DNA of 64,000 nucleotides from an uncultured Bacteroidales bacterium (GCA_900317125.1 ONFR01000004.1:1-64000), one strand, 5' to 3'. Shown: positions 49,993 through 60,020, numbered from the stretch's first letter. The notes: generated from the letters alone by a model not told the origin. Numbers and translations: made by a program.

Positions 49993-51294
49993 ATGACGAA
50001 ACGACTGGCCATACTGTTGATGATGCTCCCTGCCCTTTCCGCTGCGGCACAGGGCTTCCGTCTCACTCCCTACAAGAGTCCCTCGGCCCTGTATCTCAAT
50101 GTGGACAGGCTCTACAGCTACAACCGTTACGAGAAGTCGCGCCTGGAGTTGGGCTTGCAGTGGGTCACCCCCAGCGAGACAGCTGAACATCCTCGGATGT
50201 TTATCGGGCAGTGGACGGTGAAAGGCTTTGTCGGCTACGGTTTTGGCGACAAGGTGCTGAAATACGGCGGCGGCGTACAGCTGCGTCTGCCTGGAAGCAA
50301 CGACCTAAGGTTTTATCTGAATGGGTACAACTACCTTGAGGCTGCCGCGTCGCGCAAACTGGAGGGCTACCGTCTGTTTACGCCCGACTACAACACCACG
50401 TTCCTTGCTTCGCGCTATGTGGGTGTGAAGGGCGGTTGCTTTGATGTATCCATTGCCCCCTCGCGCAAATGGTCGATGGCTGCGGGAGTGTTCCTTAACC
50501 GTGAGGATTACCGCTTCGACCACTTGGGGAACCTCATCTACCCTGCCTCCAAAACCACAGCGCTGGCACCTGCCATGCGGCACATGGGGTTGTCGGCCCG
50601 CGTTGATTGGTCGGCAGGCCTCACCCTTTTGCTCGCCGCCGGACGGATGACACCTTTGGCTTCCGGAAACGATACACGGAACTACTTCCGAGCACTGGCA
50701 CAATACAATGCCGAGCCAGGCGAATACGGTCTGCACGTGTTTGCCCAAGCCGGATATACCACCTCCGGCACACCCTACAGCCAAATGTTCGACCTGTCGG
50801 GTACTGCACGGTCGTTGTATTTCTTCCGCAACACCTTCATCACAGTACGTCCCTATACCTTTACCGCCAACATGTTCGCCCACCTGTGCCTCAACTACAC
50901 CGCCCCCATGCCCTTGTGGGAAACGAGATGGTCGCAACCCCAGCCGTTCCTGCAGGTGAATGCCATGTGGGGATGGTTGCACGGACAAGACGAGAATGGG
51001 CTAGTGGCGTTGGCCGACCCCGCTTTCGGACAGGGGAACACCATGCTGCTGCAATCCCCCTACATGGGATTGATGGAGTTGGCCACTGGTTTCGACGGAC
51101 TGCTGCGCTGGGGACTGATTGACTTCGGTGCGGGAGTGGCCTACCAGCTTTGCCCCACCAAAGCCCCCTATCTGAACGAGAACCCCACCGACAATTTTGC
51201 ACTCGCGCTGGTGGCCACCTTCATCCTCGACAAGACTCCTCCAAGTGTGCCCGTCACCCCCACTCAACCCTATATGATAATACAGAATAACTAA
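49993..51294 (+). CDS. Outer-membrane beta-barrel protein, DUF5686-like C-terminus
   Basis: The ATG at 49993 gives 433 aa; the frame opens six bases earlier with TTG. A signal peptide (MTKRLAILLMMLPALSAAAQ) precedes alternating amphipathic strands rich in Tyr, Gly and Phe, such as TVKGFVGYGFGDKVLKYGGG and YVGVKGGCFDVSI. The last 120 residues (FAHLCLNYTAPMPLWETRWS, then PYMGLMELATGFDGLLRWGLIDFGAGVAYQ) resemble the barrel end of DUF5686 proteins. It probably forms an outer-membrane barrel; its cargo or partner is unknown. Confidence 0.65.
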   Translation: MTKRLAILLMMLPALSAAAQGFRLTPYKSPSALYLNVDRLYSYNRYEKSRLELGLQWVTPSETAEHPRMFIGQWTVKGFVGYGFGDKVLKYGGGVQLRLPGSNDLRFYLNGYNYLEAAASRKLEGYRLFTPDYNTTFLASRYVGVKGGCFDVSIAPSRKWSMAAGVFLNREDYRFDHLGNLIYPASKTTALAPAMRHMGLSARVDWSAGLTLLLAAGRMTPLASGNDTRNYFRALAQYNAEPGEYGLHVFAQAGYTTSGTPYSQMFDLSGTARSLYFFRNTFITVRPYTFTANMFAHLCLNYTAPMPLWETRWSQPQPFLQVNAMWGWLHGQDENGLVALADPAFGQGNTMLLQSPYMGLMELATGFDGLLRWGLIDFGAGVAYQLCPTKAPYLNENPTDNFALALVATFILDKTPPSVPVTPTQPYMIIQNN

Positions 51295-51304
51295 TTGCAA
51301 TATA

Positions 51305-52735
51305 ATGAAAAAAACGCTCCTATCTATATCGATGCTTGCACTGCTAACTCCCTTTGCATGGGGACAGAAATACAGCATGACATTTGTTTGTCCCGGTGCG
51401 AAACAGAACGACAGTGTGTTGTATATCGGCCAGCATTACCGCGACGGCTTCATCACACTCGACAGTGCCAAAGTGGACAAGGACAACACTTATACTTTCA
51501 GCGGGCGCCGCAAATGGAACACCGGCATCTACGCCCTATATGGCAAGGAGGCTAAGAAGAGCATGATGGATTTCACCATCGACGGTAGTCAGAAGTTCGC
51601 TATACACCTCACCCCGACCAACGAGGTGGCCGACCCACAGAAGGACATTGTCGGGTCGCCCGCCAACCAAGCCATGTATACCTATATCAACAAGGAGAAC
51701 TGGGCACGTAAACAGGCAAGAGATATAGACAAGAGAAAGAAGAGCGGCGATGTTAAAGTAAAGGAAGAGGCTGAGAGGGATATAGAGCAGTTAAACAAGG
51801 AGATGAAGGATTTTGAAATGCCCTTTATCAATGCCAATATCAAGTACCGTTATTTCCAGTTGGCAAAAATGTTCAACGGCCCAGTAACCCCCGACGATGT
51901 GGAAGACAAAGGTCAGTATTACCTACAGCATTATTGGGACGATGTCGACTTCTCCGACCATAGTTTGGTCTACACCCCCGACTTGTTCAACAAGATGAAT
52001 TATTACTTCTTCGGCATGCTGTACTATTCGGAAACCGACACCGTATGCAAGTATGCCGATAAACTATTCGACAAAATTGAGACAGACACGCTTATGATGC
52101 GTTACTTCATGGACTACATTATGCCGAAATATTACCGCTCCACCAAAAATATAGGGTGGGATGCCACGTGGTGCCACCTGGTGAGGAGATACTATCTGTC
52201 CGGCAAATGTCCATGGGCCTCACAATCGGAACTGACGAACAAACGGAAGAGTGTGGAATTCCTTGAGCAGTCGCTCATTGGTGCCATTGGGCAGGAGCTG
52301 TACATGGCCGACACCAACCAGTCGCCCGACCCCAAGGACTGGATTTCGTCGCACCGTTTCCCTCAGAAGTATGTGATACTTTGGTTCTGGGATCCTGACT
52401 GCCACCACTGCCAGGAGCAGACGGCCACACTGAAAGCCCTATACGACTCGCTCTCGGCTGCAGGAAACAAGATTTTCGAAGTGTATGCCATTGGTTTCGA
52501 GTCGGATGTGGCGAAGTGGAAGAAGTATGTGCGTGAGCACGAATTGCCGTTTGTAAATGTGGGCGGCACAAATGTCAATATCGACTATCAGGTGGCGTAC
52601 AATGTCCACGGTGCACCCACGATGATTATCTTGAATGAGGAACGCCGCATTATTATGAATAAGGTGTTGGCGACCAAGGAGATTCTCCCATTCCTGAAAC
52701 GGTATGAGGAGAACCAGGCTAAAAAGAAGAATTGA
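51305..52735 (+). CDS. Secreted DUF5106/thioredoxin-like protein
   Basis: A 476-aa exported protein (signal MKKTLLSISMLALLTPFAWG). Residues 22-110 form a beta-rich DUF4369-like region (FVCPGAKQNDSVLYIGQHYRDGF). The centre is helical (DUF5106: EMPFINANIKYRYFQLAKMF). A thioredoxin fold begins near 340 (KYVILWFWDPDCHHCQEQT) with a C-x2-C redox centre CHHC, then HELPFVNVGGTNV and YNVHGAPTMIIL with the cis-Pro loop. Such TlpA/ResA-like proteins handle disulfides in the periplasm. It begins 10 bases after the barrel gene, so they are one operon. Confidence 0.85.
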   Translation: MKKTLLSISMLALLTPFAWGQKYSMTFVCPGAKQNDSVLYIGQHYRDGFITLDSAKVDKDNTYTFSGRRKWNTGIYALYGKEAKKSMMDFTIDGSQKFAIHLTPTNEVADPQKDIVGSPANQAMYTYINKENWARKQARDIDKRKKSGDVKVKEEAERDIEQLNKEMKDFEMPFINANIKYRYFQLAKMFNGPVTPDDVEDKGQYYLQHYWDDVDFSDHSLVYTPDLFNKMNYYFFGMLYYSETDTVCKYADKLFDKIETDTLMMRYFMDYIMPKYYRSTKNIGWDATWCHLVRRYYLSGKCPWASQSELTNKRKSVEFLEQSLIGAIGQELYMADTNQSPDPKDWISSHRFPQKYVILWFWDPDCHHCQEQTATLKALYDSLSAAGNKIFEVYAIGFESDVAKWKKYVREHELPFVNVGGTNVNIDYQVAYNVHGAPTMIILNEERRIIMNKVLATKEILPFLKRYEENQAKKKN

Positions 52736-52811
52736 TTGGCAAAGACGGCATTGTATGCTGCTTGTCGACAATGAATTATGTATATCAATAACAACTTAAA
52801 ATAAATTTCTT

Positions 52812-53573
52812 ATGAGAAAACAGATTGTAGCAGGAAACTGGAAAATGAACAAGACATTCACCGAGGCCGACGATTTGGTGAATGATATTATGAACAAGCT
52901 GGAATCGGTATCGCTGAAACCAGAGACACAGTTGATTGTATGTCCTCCCTTCCCCTTTTTGGAGATGGTGTCGGATTACAGCGACGACTCATACTTTGAG
53001 GTTGGCGCACAGAATGTGAGCGACCAAGAGAGCGGTGCCTACACCGGCGAGGTGTCGGCAGCCATGCTTGAGTCGATGGAAATCGGCTACTGCATCGTTG
53101 GACACAGCGAGCGTCGCGCCTATTACCACGAGACGGATGCCATTGTCGCCGCCAAGGTGAACCAGTTGCTGAAACACGGACTGAAGCCCATCGTGTGCTG
53201 CGGCGAAGTGCTTGAAGAGCGCGAGAGCAACCAACAATTCGAAGTGGTGAAACACCAAATCAACGACGGCCTGTTCCATTTGACAGCTGAGCAGTTTGGC
53301 GAAGTGGTGATTGCCTACGAACCCGTATGGGCTATTGGTACCGGCAAGACCGCCACTCCCGAGCAGGCACAGGAGATGCACGCCTTTATCCGCGGCCTCA
53401 TTGCCGAGAAGTATGGCAAAGAGGTGGCCGAAGAGACCAGCATCCTGTACGGCGGCAGCTGCAAGCCCAGCAACGCCAAGGAGCTGTTTGCCAACAAGGA
53501 TGTTGACGGTGGACTGATTGGCGGGGCTTCGCTGAAGGCCGACGATTTCATCGCCATTGCCGAGCAGTTCTAA
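52812..53573 (+). CDS. tpiA: Triosephosphate isomerase
   Basis: A 253-aa glycolytic enzyme interconverting dihydroxyacetone phosphate and glyceraldehyde-3-phosphate. It carries the start [10 protein letters not shown] (Lys12), the catalytic His in IVGHSERR near 97, the catalytic Glu in [13 protein letters not shown] near 170 with the flexible loop, and the phosphate-binding end GGLIGGASL. The length is normal. Confidence 0.97.
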   Translation: MRKQIVAGNWKMNKTFTEADDLVNDIMNKLESVSLKPETQLIVCPPFPFLEMVSDYSDDSYFEVGAQNVSDQESGAYTGEVSAAMLESMEIGYCIVGHSERRAYYHETDAIVAAKVNQLLKHGLKPIVCCGEVLEERESNQQFEVVKHQINDGLFHLTAEQFGEVVIAYEPVWAIGTGKTATPEQAQEMHAFIRGLIAEKYGKEVAEETSILYGGSCKPSNAKELFANKDVDGGLIGGASLKADDFIAIAEQF

Positions 53574-53613
53574 ACATAATAGGTGTCTTCACCCTTATCT
53601 ACCTATTTGTTGA

Positions 53614-54921
53614 ATGGCAGAAAGCATTATCCATCACAAGGGGATGCACCGCATGCGTTTCGAGCGTTTCATGGCCCGGCGTATGCGGGGTGAGAAGGCA
53701 CGCGCAGGTCAGGGCAGCCCCGCGTCATCCTTGCAAAGAGGTGAGCGCGGGGGCTACTCCGCGCCGCTGGTGAATGTGGCGGTGTGGAGCGTGGCGCTGG
53801 GCGTGGCGGTGATGGTGGTGGCGGTGTGTGTGCTACGTGGTTTCCAGGGCGAGATTCGCCGCAAGGCGGTGGGCTTCGGCGCCCATATCGTGGTGACGAG
53901 CTACGCCATGGGCAACACCTACGAGGAGACGCCTGTGGACATGAGGCGTGCCGAGGTGGAGCGTATCCGCAACACCAAGGGCGTGGAGCATGTGCAGTTT
54001 TTTGCCAACAAGGGCGGGATGGTGAAGACGGAGGACCAGATTGAGGGGGTGCTGATGCGCGGCGTGGGTCGCGGGTTCGACACGGCTTTCTTCGCCGGTT
54101 GCATGAAGGAGGGAAGGCTTTTCAGCCTGCCCGCCGAGGGCACAGGCAACGAGGTGATTGTGTCGCGAAGGCTGTCCGACAAGCTGCGTATCGGTGTAGG
54201 CGACAAGCTGCGCACCTTTTTCTGGCAAGGAGAGAGCTACAGGTCGAGGGCGTTCGTGGTGAGCGGGATTTACAGCACCGATATGGCCGACTTCGACGAT
54301 CATTACATCGTGGGGGATCTGCGGCAGGTGCAGCAGCTGAACGGCTGGGAGGAGTGGCAGGCCGGTGGCTACGAGGTGACGGTGTCGGATTTCAAGGACA
54401 TCGACGCCGTGGGCGACCGCCTGAAGGAGCAGCTGGGCTACGACCTGACGCTGACCACCATCGTGGAGCAGAACCCAGCACTCTTCGCCTGGCTTGACTT
54501 GCTGGACGGCAACGTGGTGCTGATCATTGCCGTGATGATGCTGGTGTGTATGGTGAGCGTGGTGTCGGCCTTGCTGATTTTCATCTTCGAGAAGACTTCC
54601 ACCATCGGGGTGCTGAAGACCCTCGGGGCCGACAGCAGAAGCATCGGCAGGATTTTTGTGCTGAAGGGCGCCACGATAGCCTTGAAGGGGATTGTGGCGG
54701 GCGAGGTGCTTGCCGTGGGACTCTGCGCCCTCCAGCAACAGACGGGCTGGGTGCGGCTGGACCCTGAGAGCTATGCCATGAGCACCGTACCCATTGCCTT
54801 GAGCGGGTGGACCGTGGCGGCTGTGGCGGTGGGGACGATGGCGGTGTGCGTGCTGGCCATGCTGCTGCCAGCTGCCTATATTGCAGGCGTGGAGCCTGCC
54901 AAGACAATACGTTTCGACTAA
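53614..54921 (+). CDS. LolC/LolE-like ABC permease (FtsX family)
   Basis: A 435-aa permease. The cytoplasmic start MHRMRFERFMARRM leads to a first membrane helix (VAVWSVALGVAVMVVAVCVL, about 60-80), a large periplasmic domain (about 90-275), and three C-terminal helices beginning LDGNVVLIIAVMMLVCMVSV. These bear the FtsX pattern IGVLKTLGADSRSIGRIFVLKG. LolC/E proteins with a LolD ATPase release lipoproteins from the inner membrane to LolA, and lolA is in this window at 60735. An insertion of about 25 Gly/Arg-rich residues lies near 27-50. An alternative is a MacB-like exporter. Confidence 0.85.
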   Translation: MAESIIHHKGMHRMRFERFMARRMRGEKARAGQGSPASSLQRGERGGYSAPLVNVAVWSVALGVAVMVVAVCVLRGFQGEIRRKAVGFGAHIVVTSYAMGNTYEETPVDMRRAEVERIRNTKGVEHVQFFANKGGMVKTEDQIEGVLMRGVGRGFDTAFFAGCMKEGRLFSLPAEGTGNEVIVSRRLSDKLRIGVGDKLRTFFWQGESYRSRAFVVSGIYSTDMADFDDHYIVGDLRQVQQLNGWEEWQAGGYEVTVSDFKDIDAVGDRLKEQLGYDLTLTTIVEQNPALFAWLDLLDGNVVLIIAVMMLVCMVSVVSALLIFIFEKTSTIGVLKTLGADSRSIGRIFVLKGATIALKGIVAGEVLAVGLCALQQQTGWVRLDPESYAMSTVPIALSGWTVAAVAVGTMAVCVLAMLLPAAYIAGVEPAKTIRFD

Positions 54922-54939
54922 AACGAAAAGTGAAAAGCC

Positions 54940-56415
54940 GTGAAGAAGACTAAGTGGATCATACTGTCGGTGACCGTGCTGCTGGCCCTGTTTGCGCTGG
55001 TGGAGATTAACAATCTCTCAATGCAGATAAGGAAGGCCGAGCTGGAGAAGGTTAAGTTGTGGGCCAACGCCATCAGCCAGAAGGCGCAGCTGGTGAACTA
55101 CTCGGAGGAGTTCTTCTCGAGTGTGGCCCTCGACGAGCACCGCAAAATGGAGCTGTATACCAATATACTGCGCTCGTTCGACCGGATGGGGGAAAATGCC
55201 GACGCCGATTTCAGCCTTGACTACGTGCGGTACATTGTCGACAGCTGCGAGACAGCCATCATCATCACCGGCGCCGACTCCATCATCACGGTGCCGAGCG
55301 AGTTGGCCGGACAGAAGCTGGAGGGCGAACGGCTGGAGGAGTTTTCGCACAACGAGCCGTTCCATTATAATATTTGGGGCATGAAGATGACCCTGTACTA
55401 CAAGGAGTCGAAGATGTACACGGAGTTGAGGCATGTGCTGGACGGCTTCAACCGCTCGTTTCTGGACGAGATCACCAACAACGGCGTACTGGTGCCGGTG
55501 CTGGTGGTGGACAGTCTGCAGGGCGAGGTGCTGGCCAGCGGGAACATGCAGCAGCGTGAGTTCGGCACGCCCGAGGCACTCGCCTCGCGCCTGTGCGAGA
55601 TGGAGGAGGACAACGACCCCATCGAGTTCCGCCTGCCCGACGGTCAGCGGGCTTACCTGTTCTACGAGAACACGCCCATGCTGAAGGCCATGCGGTGGGT
55701 GCCGCTGCTCTACCTGTTTGTGCTGGCGGTGCTGCTGCTGGTGTCGTACCACCTGTTCCGCACCGCCCGGAGCATGGAGCAGAACCGCATCTGGGTGGGT
55801 ATGGCCAAGGAGACCGCCCACCAGCTGGGGACGCCCATCTCGTCGCTGATGGCGTGGACGCAATATCTGGACGGCAAGCAGTTCACCGCCGAATATTCCG
55901 AGGAGATAAACAAGGACCTGAAGCGGCTGGAGACCGTGGCGCACCGGTTCTCGAAGATTGGGTCGGTGCCCGAGCTGGAATATGAGGGTGTGTGTGCCGC
56001 CATCAATAATGCGCTGGCTTACCTCAAGACAAGAAGCTCGCGCAAGGTGAAGTTCGTGACCAGTTTCCCCGAAGAGGACATCCGCGTGCCGCTCAACAGC
56101 TACCTCTTCGAGTGGGTGATAGAGAACGTGTGCAAGAACGCCATCGACGCCATGGAGGGCGCAGGGACATTCACCGTGGTGGTGTCGTCGGATTCGCGGC
56201 ATGTGTATGTGGACCTTGGCGACACGGGTCGTGGCATGTCGCCTTCGGTACAGAAGCGCGTGTTCGACTCGGGCTTCTCCACCAAACCGCGCGGATGGGG
56301 ATTGGGACTTTCGCTGGCCAAGCGGATCATCAACGAATACCACAAAGGACGCATCTATGTCAAATACTCCGTTGAGGGGCAAGGCACGGTATTCCGCATT
56401 GTGCTGAACAGGTGA
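54940..56415 (+). CDS. Sensor histidine kinase
   Basis: A 491-aa membrane kinase with a GTG start at 54940 in a GAAAAGTGAAAA-type repeat context. A first membrane helix (IILSVTVLLALFALVEI, residues 7-23), a sensor domain of about 220 residues and a second helix (WVPLLYLFVLAVLLLVSYHL, about 250-270) precede the kinase: H-box MAKETAHQLGTPISSLMAW, N-box ENVCKNAIDAMEGAG, G-boxes DTGRGMSPS and GWGLGLSLAKRI. It should autophosphorylate on His in response to an unknown signal. No response regulator gene adjoins it, so its partner is elsewhere. Confidence 0.9.
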   Translation: MKKTKWIILSVTVLLALFALVEINNLSMQIRKAELEKVKLWANAISQKAQLVNYSEEFFSSVALDEHRKMELYTNILRSFDRMGENADADFSLDYVRYIVDSCETAIIITGADSIITVPSELAGQKLEGERLEEFSHNEPFHYNIWGMKMTLYYKESKMYTELRHVLDGFNRSFLDEITNNGVLVPVLVVDSLQGEVLASGNMQQREFGTPEALASRLCEMEEDNDPIEFRLPDGQRAYLFYENTPMLKAMRWVPLLYLFVLAVLLLVSYHLFRTARSMEQNRIWVGMAKETAHQLGTPISSLMAWTQYLDGKQFTAEYSEEINKDLKRLETVAHRFSKIGSVPELEYEGVCAAINNALAYLKTRSSRKVKFVTSFPEEDIRVPLNSYLFEWVIENVCKNAIDAMEGAGTFTVVVSSDSRHVYVDLGDTGRGMSPSVQKRVFDSGFSTKPRGWGLGLSLAKRIINEYHKGRIYVKYSVEGQGTVFRIVLNR

Positions 56416-56446
56416 GAGAATTGAGAACTATGAGAATTGAGAGATG
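56413..56446. repeat. GAGAATTGAGA-type repeat after the histidine kinase
   Basis: The sequence GAGAGAATTGAGAACTATGAG and following GAATTGAGAG begin at the histidine kinase stop codon TGA (56413-56415). A further AGAATTGAAAATAAATAAT lies at 56501-56519 before nfnAB. Confidence 0.6.
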
Positions 56447-56526
56447 TTGCGAGCCGTATAAACCTATCAACTTATCATCGGATCAACTTATCAACAAATA
56501 TAGAATTGAAAATAAATAATTGAGAT

Positions 56527-58824
56527 ATGTACACTATTCTGAAGAAAGAGCTGTTAAACAGTAACGAGATTTATCTGATGGAAATCAGAGCGCCCTGGAT
56601 AGCACAGAGGGGGATGCCCGGGCAGTTCGTCATCGTCATTCCCCACGACAAGGGGGAGCGCGTGCCGCTGACCATCTGCGACATCCACCCCGAGCATGAG
56701 AGCATCGACATCGTCTATCAGGTTGTGGGCGACAGTACTCGCCACCTCAGCCAGTTGAACGAAGGCGACAGGCTTTTCGCCATTGTGGGTCCCCTCGGCC
56801 GCACCAGCGAGCTGATTACAGCCCCACAGGAGGAACAGCGGCAGATGCGTCTGCTCTTCGTGGCCGGAGGTGTGGGTATCGCGCCCGTCTATCCTCAGGT
56901 GAAATGGGCCCACAATATGGGCATCCCCACCGATGTCATCATCGGCGCACGCAACAAGAGTCTCCTCTTCTTCGAAGAGAAGATGCGCGCCGTGTGCGAC
57001 AACCTGTATATTATGACCGACGACGGCTCGTATGGCGAAGAGGGGTTGGTGACAACAAAGATAAAGAGCCTCTACAGCGAATACGAGCGGACGGAAAAAT
57101 CCGACATCGCCTGCTACACCCACTGCGTGGCCATCGGGCCCCTGCCGATGATGAAATTCGTCTCGCTGCTGACCAAAGAGCTTGGCCTGAAGACCATCGT
57201 GAGCATGAACTGCATGATGGTTGACGGCACCGGCATGTGCGGAGCCTGCCGAGTGACCGTGGGCGACGAGGTGAAGTTCACCTGCGTGGACGGTCCAGAG
57301 TTCGACGGACATCTTGTCAACTTCGAAGAGGCGGCACGCCGTCTGAAACGCCCCGACGAGCGGCGCTACCGTATAGCCACCATCGACGAGCACGATGGCC
57401 ACCGCTGTAACCTCAGTGCCCCCGTCGCCGCCACCATCCAGCGTCAGAAACCCAGTGAACAAGACCCAGCCGTGCGCGCCACCAACTTCGACGAAGTCTC
57501 CCTCGGCTTCACTCCCGAGCAGGCCGTAACCGAGGCACGCCGCTGCCTCCACTGCAAGAAACCGATGTGCGTGACCCAATGCCCCGTGAGTATCAAGATA
57601 CCCGACTTCATCGCCGCCGTAGCCAACGAGGACTTTGCCCTCGCTGCCGAAATCATCGCGCAGGACTCCACCCTTCCCGCCGTCTGCGGCCGTGTCTGCC
57701 CGCAGGAGAACCAGTGCGAAGGCAGCTGCATCCTCGGCCACAAAGGCGAGCCCATCGCCATTGGAGCGTTGGAGCGTTTCGTGGCCGACTGGAAAAGGAA
57801 CAATACCCCCGAAAACTCCGAATACCCAGAAGTCTCCGAGAATACCGACAAGAAGAAAGTGGCCGTCATCGGTTCCGGCCCCTCGGGACTGGCCTGTGCC
57901 GGCGACCTGGCCAAGAAAGGCTACAGTGTCACCATCTTCGAAGCCCTCCACCATGCAGGAGGTGTGCTCGTTTACGGCATCCCCGAGTTCCGTCTGCCCA
58001 AACAGAAGGTAGTAGAACCCGAAATCAACAACTTGCGCCGTCTGGGTGTCGAAATCAAGACCAACGTCATTGTGGGCAAGAGCCTGACTGTAGACGACCT
58101 CTTCGACCGTCACGGGTTCAAGGCCGTATACATCGCCAGCGGCGCCGGCCTGCCCAAATTCATGGGCATTCCGGGCGAGACCCTAGGCGGTGTACTTTCC
58201 GCCAACGAGCTCCTCACCCGCACCAATCTCATGCACGGATACGACAAGGGGTACGACACGCCCATCTACCTTGGTCGCCGTGTGGCAGTGATAGGTGGCG
58301 GCAATGTGGCAATGGATGCCGCACGTACCGCACTGCGTCTGGGCAGCGAGGTCACCGTCGTCTACCGCCGCGAGCAGGCCGACATGCCCGCACGCCGTGA
58401 GGAGGTACACCACGCCATGGAAGAGGGCATCCATTTCTCTTTCCTCACCAATCCCGTAGCTTTCCTTGCCGACGAGCAGGGCAATGTGCGCGCCATGCGC
58501 TGCATCCGTATGGAAATGGGCGAGAAGGACGAGAAAGGCCGCCGCAAGTTCAGCCCCATCGAGGGGAGCGAGTTCGAGATAGAAGTAGACAATGTGGTTG
58601 TGGCACTCGGCACGAGCCCAAACCCGCTTATCAAGCTCACCACTCCTGGACTCGACACGCAGAGCTGGGGAGGTCTGGTCGCCGACGGCGACGGACGCAC
58701 CAGCCGACCCGGCATCTTCGCCGGAGGCGATGCCGTCACCGGTGCCGCCACCGTCATCCTGGCCATGGGTGCAGGCCGCACCGCCGCCAAGGCTATCGAC
58801 GAATACCTCACCTCCAAACAATAA
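56527..58824 (+). CDS. Fused NfnAB-type NADH:ferredoxin/NADP+ oxidoreductase
   Basis: A 765-aa fusion. Residues 1-275 are the PyrK/NfnA half: FAD/NAD-binding reductase fold (MPGQFVIVIP, FVAGGVGIAPVYPQVK) and a [2Fe-2S] loop in NCMMVDGTGMCGACRV. Residues 320-765 are the GltD/NfnB half: two [4Fe-4S] motifs (RRCLHCKKPMCVTQCPV and CGRVCPQENQCEGSC), FAD site GSGPSGLACAGDLAK and NADP site GGGNVAMDAART. Databases often name it DHOD NAD-binding subunit/glutamate synthase; Nfn-like electron bifurcation is more likely in an anaerobe. No pyrD or gltB adjoins it. Confidence 0.9.
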   Translation: MYTILKKELLNSNEIYLMEIRAPWIAQRGMPGQFVIVIPHDKGERVPLTICDIHPEHESIDIVYQVVGDSTRHLSQLNEGDRLFAIVGPLGRTSELITAPQEEQRQMRLLFVAGGVGIAPVYPQVKWAHNMGIPTDVIIGARNKSLLFFEEKMRAVCDNLYIMTDDGSYGEEGLVTTKIKSLYSEYERTEKSDIACYTHCVAIGPLPMMKFVSLLTKELGLKTIVSMNCMMVDGTGMCGACRVTVGDEVKFTCVDGPEFDGHLVNFEEAARRLKRPDERRYRIATIDEHDGHRCNLSAPVAATIQRQKPSEQDPAVRATNFDEVSLGFTPEQAVTEARRCLHCKKPMCVTQCPVSIKIPDFIAAVANEDFALAAEIIAQDSTLPAVCGRVCPQENQCEGSCILGHKGEPIAIGALERFVADWKRNNTPENSEYPEVSENTDKKKVAVIGSGPSGLACAGDLAKKGYSVTIFEALHHAGGVLVYGIPEFRLPKQKVVEPEINNLRRLGVEIKTNVIVGKSLTVDDLFDRHGFKAVYIASGAGLPKFMGIPGETLGGVLSANELLTRTNLMHGYDKGYDTPIYLGRRVAVIGGGNVAMDAARTALRLGSEVTVVYRREQADMPARREEVHHAMEEGIHFSFLTNPVAFLADEQGNVRAMRCIRMEMGEKDEKGRRKFSPIEGSEFEIEVDNVVVALGTSPNPLIKLTTPGLDTQSWGGLVADGDGRTSRPGIFAGGDAVTGAATVILAMGAGRTAAKAIDEYLTSKQ

Positions 58825-58845
58825 TCCTCCTGTCACAAAATGCAG

Positions 58846-58878
58846 CGAAGGTGATGCGGCAGGTCCGTGTCACCTTCG
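58846..58878. terminator. Bidirectional terminator between convergent genes
   Basis: CGAAGGTGA (58846-58854) pairs with TCACCTTCG (58870-58878) in the 60-base gap between nfnAB and the permease gene. Confidence 0.6.
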
Positions 58879-58884
58879 TTGTAT

Positions 58885-59964
58885 CTACTGCATGCGGACG
58901 CGGGGGTCGAGGAGGCCGTAGAGGATGTCGGTAATGATGTTGATGAGGATGAGGAGAACGCAGATGAAGAGAATGGAGCCCATGACAACGGGGAAATCAT
59001 ACTGGTCCAGGCCGTCGACGATGACGATGCCCATACCCTTCCAGTCGAAGACGTACTCCACAAAGACGGCACCAGCCAGGAGTCCGGCCAGCCAGCCTGA
59101 TGCCGAGGTGACGACGGGATTCATGGCATTGCGCAGGGCATGGCGGAATATGATACGGCTGCGCGAAAGGCCTTTGGCTCGTGCAGTGCGGATATAGTCC
59201 TGCGAGAGGGCTTCAAGCATGCTGTTCTTGGTGAGCTGGGTGAGGGTGGCCAGCGGACGGATGCCGAGCGTCAAGGCAGGGAGGATAAGATTTTTCAGGT
59301 CGAGATACTCGCCGGTACCGTAGTCATCGACGGTGTAGAGGTTGCCGAACATATTGAGGTGTGTCCAGTCGGAGAGGACATAGGCAAAGAGCCAAGCGAT
59401 GAGGATGGCAGCGAAGAAGGACGGGAGCGACATGCCGAGGGTGGAGAGGACGAGGGTAAGACGGTCGATCCAGCTGTCTTTGTGGAGGGCGGAGACAATG
59501 CCCAGAAGTACACCCAGCAGCAATGCAAAGGTAAGTGCCACAACGGCAAGCAGTGCCGTCTGGGGAAAGGCGGAAGAGATGATGTCGGACACCTTGCGTT
59601 TGGTCTGGTAGCTGCGGCGCAGGTAGGGTGCTTTGAGTACAACGGTGGCACTGCCGGCAGTGAGCAGCGTGGCATAGGGAGCGTATTTGTCGGGGTCGAG
59701 GAAGAAGCAATTGGAAGGGTCGGAGTTGTTGTGGACCGAGACGGGAAGGAGGTCGTTGAGATAGTTGAGGTATTGCAGGCCTACGGGCTTATCACGTCCG
59801 AGGTCTCGGTTGATGATTTCGATGCTTTCGGCATCGGCATGTTCGCCAAGCATCATGCGGGCAGGGTCGCCGGGAAGGATGTTGAAGAGGAAAAAGACAA
59901 GCGTCACTACTCCCAGTAGCACCAGGAGTCCATAAAGGAGCCGTTTTAGGGTGTAGCGAAGCAC
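58885..59964 (-). CDS. DppB/OppB-like ABC permease
   Basis: A 359-aa inner-membrane permease of peptide/nickel importers. The start is GTG at 59962 (LRYTLKRLLYGLLVLLGVVTLVFFLFNILPGDPAR, the family opening). A first helix, a long periplasmic loop (about 40-150, longer than usual) and five further helices follow. The EAA loop, the ATPase contact, is SQDYIRTARAKGLSRSRIIFRHALRNA near 270. It ends YGLLDPRVRMQ. No OppC, ATPase or binding-protein genes adjoin it, so the transporter is assembled from distant genes. Cotranscription with tsaB upstream is possible. Confidence 0.9.
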   Translation of the reverse strand: MLRYTLKRLLYGLLVLLGVVTLVFFLFNILPGDPARMMLGEHADAESIEIINRDLGRDKPVGLQYLNYLNDLLPVSVHNNSDPSNCFFLDPDKYAPYATLLTAGSATVVLKAPYLRRSYQTKRKVSDIISSAFPQTALLAVVALTFALLLGVLLGIVSALHKDSWIDRLTLVLSTLGMSLPSFFAAILIAWLFAYVLSDWTHLNMFGNLYTVDDYGTGEYLDLKNLILPALTLGIRPLATLTQLTKNSMLEALSQDYIRTARAKGLSRSRIIFRHALRNAMNPVVTSASGWLAGLLAGAVFVEYVFDWKGMGIVIVDGLDQYDFPVVMGSILFICVLLILINIITDILYGLLDPRVRMQ

Positions 59965-59967
59965 TTT

Positions 59968-60005
59968 TTGAATGTGTTAATTCGTAAATTCGTTAATGTG
60001 TTAAT
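59968..60005. repeat. GAATGTGTTAATTCG-type repeat
   Basis: GAATGTGTTAATTCGTAAAT and CGTTAATGTGTTAAT are the reverse-complement kind of the CGAATTAACGAATTAACAC motif inside the tandem array at 2706-3030. It sits just upstream of the permease GTG start. Confidence 0.6.
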
Positions 60006-60020
60006 CTTCTCTCTGCTGTT

